From positions 1 through 9,119 of the forward strand of contig JAJYBW010000117.1 of NCBI GenBank assembly GCA_021778815.1: a stretch of DNA of 9,119 bases, in the 5' to 3' direction. The number at the start of each line of letters is the position of its first letter. The stretch's first letter is position 1. The stretch comes from Acidobacteriota bacterium (GTDB lineage Bacteria > Acidobacteriota > Terriglobia > Terriglobales > Acidobacteriaceae). Below, piece after piece: positions 5,975 through 9,119 of this stretch. The position numbers and the translations under genes are program-made. Under the pieces are notes generated by a model that had not been told where the DNA came from, did no database searches, and worked only from the letters and a program-made list of their open reading frames with translations.

Positions 5975-7763
5975 AAACGTCTTCATGGTAGAAGTGATCG
6001 ATCTCCTCTGCATACCTCTGTACCACCACTGAGCGCTTCAGCTTCATGCTGGGCGTCATTTCACCGGAATCGATTGTCCACTCCTCGGCCACGACATAGA
6101 CGCGCTTCAGGGTTTCGAAACTTGCCAGCGACGCGTTTACCCGCGCGACAATTTGGTGATACAGAGCCACTACTTCTGGATGTGCAACCAGTTGCTGGCG
6201 ATTCTCGGCGGCAATCCCCATCTCCTTCGCCCACGATTCAAGCACGGGAAAATTGGGAGAAATGATGACCGACGCAAATTTCTTCTTGTCGCCGACGACC
6301 GCAGCGTTGCCGACCAGAGCATCCGCCTTCAATTGATTTTCAATCGGCTGGGGCGCGATTAACTTGCCGCCGGAAGTCTTCAGCAGATCTTTTTTGCGAT
6401 CCGTAATGTAGAGAAAACCGTCGTCATCGAAGCGGGCCACGTCGCCGGTCAGAAACCAGCCATCCGCGTCGAAGCATTCGGCGGTTGCCTCCGGCTTTTT
6501 CCAATAGCCTTGAAACACTGAAGGACCACGCAATAGCAACTCACCATCCGCAGCCAGTTTGGCCTGGACGTTCGGCAGCAGCTTTCCCACGCTTCCCATG
6601 CGACACGGCAAATGGGTATTGAGCGCGACCACAGGAGAGGTCTCAGTGAGCCCGTAACCCTCCTGGATGCGAATGCCGGCATCCAGAAACCATCCGGCAG
6701 TTTCGAGGCCGAGCGGGGCGCCTCCAGAGACAAATGTGCCCACGCGGCCTCCAAATCCCTGCTGAATCTTCCGGAATACCAGCCGATTCGCCAACTTCCA
6801 GGATGCCTTTCGCGGTGCCTTTCCGGCGAGCAGTGCAGCTCGATTCTTGCCGCCGCGACGCAACGACCAGTTCAGGATGGTCGAGGCCACACGCGAATCG
6901 TGGGCGCGGCGCATCACTTCCTGGCGAACTTTCTCGTAGACACGCGGCACTCCGACAAAAATCGTCGGTCGCACTTCTCCCATAGCCTGCTTCAGCAAAT
7001 CGAAGGGGGAGCAATACGCGATGGTTGCGCCATGGCAGAGCAGCGCATAGTCGACATGCCGGGCGGTGATGTGGGACAGCGGCAGATACGAAATGCAGAG
7101 ATCCTGGCGCCCCCACTGAAAGGCTGCAGTGGAAAAATTCAGGTTGGAGGCAATGTTGCCATGGGTCAGCATGACCCCTTTCGCCTCCCCGGTCGTGCCG
7201 GAGGTGTACATGATGGTCGCCAGATCTTCAGGTTGGACATCGTAGGCGCGCCGATCGAAATTGCTGTCGCGCTCGAAATTTCCGCCGGTCGCTTTGGGAT
7301 CGGGCATCGAATCGCCAAACCATACCGCTTGTGTCACGGCGGAAGCATGATCCATGATCACAATGCGTTCAATTTGAGTCAGATGTCGGAGAGCGGCAAC
7401 TTTTTCGTACTGCTGCGCCGTTGAAACAACGACAATACGCGCTCCGGAGTCGGCCAGAATTGTGGCCACCTGCTGCGCCGTCAAGCTGGGGTACAGCGGC
7501 ACATCCACTGCACCGAGCGCCATCACAGCAAAGTCTGTGACAGCCCATTCCCAACGGTTTTCCGCCAGCAGCGCGACCCGGTCGCCTTTTACGATGCCCC
7601 AGGCGGACAACGCGGCTGCAAACGCTAAGACTCGCTGATACAGTTCACGCCCGGTGATGGGCTGCCATTTCCCGGCAGCGTCGCGCCACTGCATCACCCG
7701 CTCGTCGCCAGCGCTGCAGGCGCGAAAGAAGACGTCGTTCAGCGTTTTCAGGTCGAATGTCAT
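5961..7763 (-). CDS. Long-chain fatty acid--CoA ligase (AMP-forming, FadD15-like)
   Basis: The enzyme activates long-chain fatty acids with ATP, through an acyl-adenylate, to acyl-CoA at the cytoplasmic face of the membrane. The 600-residue product carries the ANL-superfamily motifs in order. These are the phosphate-binding YTSGTTGEAKG (186-196), YLPLSHI (226-232), YGLTETSP (370-377), GWFLTGD (435-441), ITDRKKDLLKTSGGK (453-467) and the C-terminal TPSMKLKR with the predicted catalytic lysine (570-577). Length and motif spelling match the bacterial long-chain group, close to mycobacterial FadD15 and eukaryotic-type ACSL, rather than E. coli FadD. I chose the ATG at 7763 because GAGAAGG lies 5 bases upstream; the frame extends 12 codons further to an ATG at 7799 without such a site. 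It has no signal peptide. pfkA follows on the same strand. Chain-length preference cannot be read from sequence. Confidence 0.94.
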   Translation of the reverse strand: MTFDLKTLNDVFFRACSAGDERVMQWRDAAGKWQPITGRELYQRVLAFAAALSAWGIVKGDRVALLAENRWEWAVTDFAVMALGAVDVPLYPSLTAQQVATILADSGARIVVVSTAQQYEKVAALRHLTQIERIVIMDHASAVTQAVWFGDSMPDPKATGGNFERDSNFDRRAYDVQPEDLATIMYTSGTTGEAKGVMLTHGNIASNLNFSTAAFQWGRQDLCISYLPLSHITARHVDYALLCHGATIAYCSPFDLLKQAMGEVRPTIFVGVPRVYEKVRQEVMRRAHDSRVASTILNWSLRRGGKNRAALLAGKAPRKASWKLANRLVFRKIQQGFGGRVGTFVSGGAPLGLETAGWFLDAGIRIQEGYGLTETSPVVALNTHLPCRMGSVGKLLPNVQAKLAADGELLLRGPSVFQGYWKKPEATAECFDADGWFLTGDVARFDDDGFLYITDRKKDLLKTSGGKLIAPQPIENQLKADALVGNAAVVGDKKKFASVIISPNFPVLESWAKEMGIAAENRQQLVAHPEVVALYHQIVARVNASLASFETLKRVYVVAEEWTIDSGEMTPSMKLKRSVVVQRYAEEIDHFYHEDVSLPR

Positions 7764-7823
7764 TGTCGCCTTCTCATGCCATGCCGAGCGCCCGCACACG
7801 CCACAATGCCCGAGGCAACCCCC

Positions 7824-7832
7824 GTTATATCA
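7824..7832 (-). promoter_or_regulatory. Extended -10 promoter of the acyl-CoA ligase gene
   Basis: On the minus strand TGA directly precedes TATAAC (7824-7829), giving a TGn extended -10 with five of six consensus bases in the hexamer. No good -35 is visible, which the extended motif can compensate. Transcription would begin near 7817, about 55 nt before the ATG at 7763. Confidence 0.42.
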
Positions 7833-7903
7833 GACTTAATGTATTGGGCTTTTGGGGATTAGCACAAGGTACGCGAACTTCCGGCAGGGCCAGTTCCGGG
7901 TAG

Positions 7904-7916
7904 CCCGTAATACGGG
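7904..7916. repeat. 13-bp palindrome in the divergent intergenic region
   Basis: CCCGTA and TACGGG are perfect inverted arms around a single A, lying between the divergent acyl-CoA ligase gene and the plus-strand orphan gene. It is too tight to fold well as RNA, so if functional it is a DNA-binding site. It is short enough to be chance. Confidence 0.3.
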
Positions 7917-7947
7917 AGCCCAAGATCACTTCCCACAAGCCGACTCT

Positions 7948-7974
7948 CGTTACCGATCCAGAGCGTTGGTAACG
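7948..7974. repeat. Inverted repeat just upstream of the orphan gene
   Basis: CGTTACC (7948-7954) and GGTAACG (7968-7974) are perfect 7-bp arms separated by 13 bp. The arm centres are 20 bp apart, about two helical turns. The repeat covers the expected -35 zone of the TACAAT box at 7980-7985, where a repressor dimer would block transcription. Confidence 0.4.
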
Positions 7975-7979
7975 GGCCC

Positions 7980-7985
7980 TACAAT
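7980..7985 (+). promoter_or_regulatory. Candidate -10 box giving a leaderless transcript
   Basis: TACAAT matches five of six -10 bases and ends 6 bases before the ATG at 7992. Transcription normally starts 6-7 bases after the hexamer, so the mRNA would begin at or next to the start codon. No ribosome binding site is seen before this gene, which agrees. No recognisable -35 is present 17 bp upstream. Confidence 0.35.
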
Positions 7986-7991
7986 GTGATC

Positions 7992-8750
7992 ATGAAAAAT
8001 ACTACGGAAACCTCCTGTTTCGAATGGATTAGGACAGGGAGACAGCAGATCCCACCTGCTAACTCTCCGGGCGGTGTGCCTTTGGCTTGCGTCCTGCCAT
8101 TGAAGTTTGAGCGTTACGCGAAGATCCTGCATCGACTCAGCGTTTCTGAGGACAGGATCGATCCATCGCTCACCCGCGAAGAGCTTGCCATCTTAGAGAT
8201 CCCTGACTGCATATTGATCAAGCAGCTTGTCGCCTCGAAGCCAAAGGGCACAAGAATCTTCTGGAGCGAGGCCGCACAACATTTGGAGGTTCCCTACTCT
8301 CAGGAGATAACGCCCGAGTGGTTTTCCAGATCGCTCGCTCCGAATCCTCAGTGCTGGCCACGCTTTATCGATGGGCCAGCGGACGGTGTTCTCGATAAGG
8401 AAGAATCTTCCGAACTCGCTTCGATTCTGGCTAAAAACACTACACAGTCTGCGTGTAATTTCAGGCATCCCGAGATTCCATTCATAGGAACGGACCAAAC
8501 GATACTTTTTGAGGGTTCGCTGGAAGAGGTCCCTGAGTTCTTCGCAGATTTCCAGTTCGGACCTGAGTATTGGTGGCCCCACGATCATCAATGGTGTGTC
8601 TGTTCGGACTATGACCTTACGTTCACCATCGTAGGCGGATCATCGCAACTCATCACAGCGCTTCTAAGAAGCGAAGTGCTCGAATGCATTGAGATTAGCT
8701 CAGAGATTCGAGTCGATGATTTAGCACCGATGCCCGCCAGGCCCGAGTAG
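7992..8750 (+). CDS. Conserved-looking protein of unknown function
   Basis: I cannot assign this 252-residue protein to a named family. It has no signal peptide and no membrane segment, and looks soluble and rather acidic. An early segment, GGVPLACVLPLKFERYAKIL (about 27-46), and a late aromatic block, EYWWPHDHQWCVCSDYDL (about 193-210), followed by TFTIVGGSSQLITALL, have the density of W, P, G and aromatic residues of a folded, conserved protein. From memory, similarly built hypothetical proteins (a PP-x-FExYAKxLH-like start and a WWPxDRxWCV-like end) occur in actinobacteria and soil bacteria without known function. The middle carries TRIFWSEAAQHLEV. I prefer the ATG at 7992 over the in-frame GTG at 7986 because TACAAT lies immediately upstream. 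No ribosome binding site is visible. It is divergent from the acyl-CoA ligase gene, stands alone, and reads less GC-rich than its neighbours, so recent acquisition is possible. Confidence 0.75.
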   Translation: MKNTTETSCFEWIRTGRQQIPPANSPGGVPLACVLPLKFERYAKILHRLSVSEDRIDPSLTREELAILEIPDCILIKQLVASKPKGTRIFWSEAAQHLEVPYSQEITPEWFSRSLAPNPQCWPRFIDGPADGVLDKEESSELASILAKNTTQSACNFRHPEIPFIGTDQTILFEGSLEEVPEFFADFQFGPEYWWPHDHQWCVCSDYDLTFTIVGGSSQLITALLRSEVLECIEISSEIRVDDLAPMPARPE

Positions 8751-8840
8751 GCGAGACTAGTCGTTGTCAACGCCGTTCTCGTCATCACTTCTGCTTCGTC
8801 AGCTACCGGGAATTCTCACACTCCGAACCTCTTCTTACAT

Positions 8841-8878
8841 CTTGCATATTTATGCACAGGTTTGTATTGTTATACACT
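8841..8878 (+). promoter_or_regulatory. Tandem ARG-box-like operators of argR
   Basis: Two palindromes precede argR. TGCATA-TT-TATGCA (8843-8856) is perfect, and TGTAT-TGTT-ATACA (8863-8876) is slightly degenerate. Their centres are 20 bp apart, the spacing of paired 18-bp ARG boxes two bases apart, as known at the E. coli argR operator. The core resembles the TGNAT-N4-ATNCA core of ArgR sites. The second box overlaps a TGTTATACA extended -10 (8868-8876), so bound ArgR would block transcription. This supports autoregulation by arginine-bound ArgR. Confidence 0.68.
8868..8876 (+). promoter_or_regulatory. Extended -10 box of argR
   Basis: TG, one base, then TATACA forms an extended -10 with four of six hexamer matches. 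Transcription would begin near 8883, about 28 nt before the argR ATG. No clear -35 lies at the right distance. The box lies within the second ARG-box-like palindrome. Confidence 0.45.
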
Positions 8879-8910
8879 TAGAGAAGCCGCGCTTTGCGTG
8901 GAAATCGACC

Positions 8911-9119
8911 ATGAAGAACGAACGTCACAATGCGATTCGTCAGTTGCTGAGCGAAGGCCCTGTCGTCAGTCAGGACCAGTTGCGCCGTAAGCTGATGCGG
9001 CGGGGATTCGATGTGACTCAGGCCACGCTGTCACGCGATATCCATGAGCTGCGTCTATATAAAGGACCGAATGGTTATGCGGTGCCCAACGGTTCCGCCG
9101 GCAATGACGATCTGCCTTC
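8911..9119 (+). CDS. argR: Arginine repressor ArgR (partial, runs off the window)
   Basis: ArgR is a hexameric, arginine-sensing DNA-binding protein that represses arginine biosynthesis genes. Only 69 codons are present, covering the N-terminal winged helix-turn-helix. MKNERHNAIRQLL is followed by VVSQDQLRRKLMRRGFDVTQ and then ATLSRDIHELRLYKGPNGYA, where VTQATLSRDIHEL is the recognition-helix signature of the family. The arginine-binding oligomerisation domain, about 80-90 residues, lies beyond the right edge. The ATG at 8911 is chosen because the family N-terminus begins here; the preceding TGGA is only a weak ribosome binding site. Paired ARG-box-like palindromes upstream agree with the identity and point to autoregulation. 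The neighbours in such genomes are often arginine biosynthesis genes, but none is visible here. Confidence 0.93.
   Translation, partial: MKNERHNAIRQLLSEGPVVSQDQLRRKLMRRGFDVTQATLSRDIHELRLYKGPNGYAVPNGSAGNDDLP

Noticed and set aside
8193..8591. 132-codon minus-strand frame inside the orphan gene.
   Set aside because: The plus-strand frame is longer, has its own promoter-like signal and looks like a folded protein; the antisense frame has neither.

Overview
The window looks like ordinary chromosome from a moderately GC-rich soil-type bacterium. The combination of a long B12-dependent (class II) ribonucleotide reductase, a PPi-type phosphofructokinase, a FadD15-like acyl-CoA synthetase and an ArgR repressor fits Acidobacteriota (Terriglobia-like). 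That assignment rests on protein resemblance from memory and is an inference. No rRNA, tRNA, CRISPR array, insertion sequence or integrase was seen.

Layout. Positions 36-3278 (minus) hold nrdJ, complete at its start and ending just inside the left edge. Upstream of it lies about 800 bp without an intact gene (3279-4096). This stretch holds two candidate nrdJ promoters, an inverted repeat flanking the upstream -35 box, a cluster of overlapping hairpins (3805-3853), and a decayed fragment of a YdeI/OmpD-associated family gene (3880-4020, minus). Next comes a small gene for an excisionase-type helix-turn-helix protein (4097-4459, minus) with a good promoter of its own. Then follow a phosphofructokinase gene (4800-5843, minus) ending in a clear intrinsic terminator, and a long-chain acyl-CoA synthetase gene (5961-7763, minus) upstream of it in the same orientation. 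After a 228-bp divergent gap the strand switches. An unrecognised 252-residue protein is encoded at 7992-8750 (plus), and the start of argR (8911 to the window end, plus) follows behind two tandem ARG-box-like palindromes.

How the genes relate. Most are separate housekeeping functions: dNTP synthesis, glycolysis/gluconeogenesis, fatty-acid activation and arginine regulation. Only fadD and pfkA could share a transcript, and the 117-bp gap between them has room for a pfkA promoter. argR probably opens or precedes an arginine biosynthesis cluster to the right. The less ordinary parts are the nrdJ upstream region, the YdeI remnant beside the lone helix-turn-helix gene, and the orphan gene at 7992-8750, whose predicted promoter would give a leaderless transcript. 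I found no convincing multi-gene novel system.
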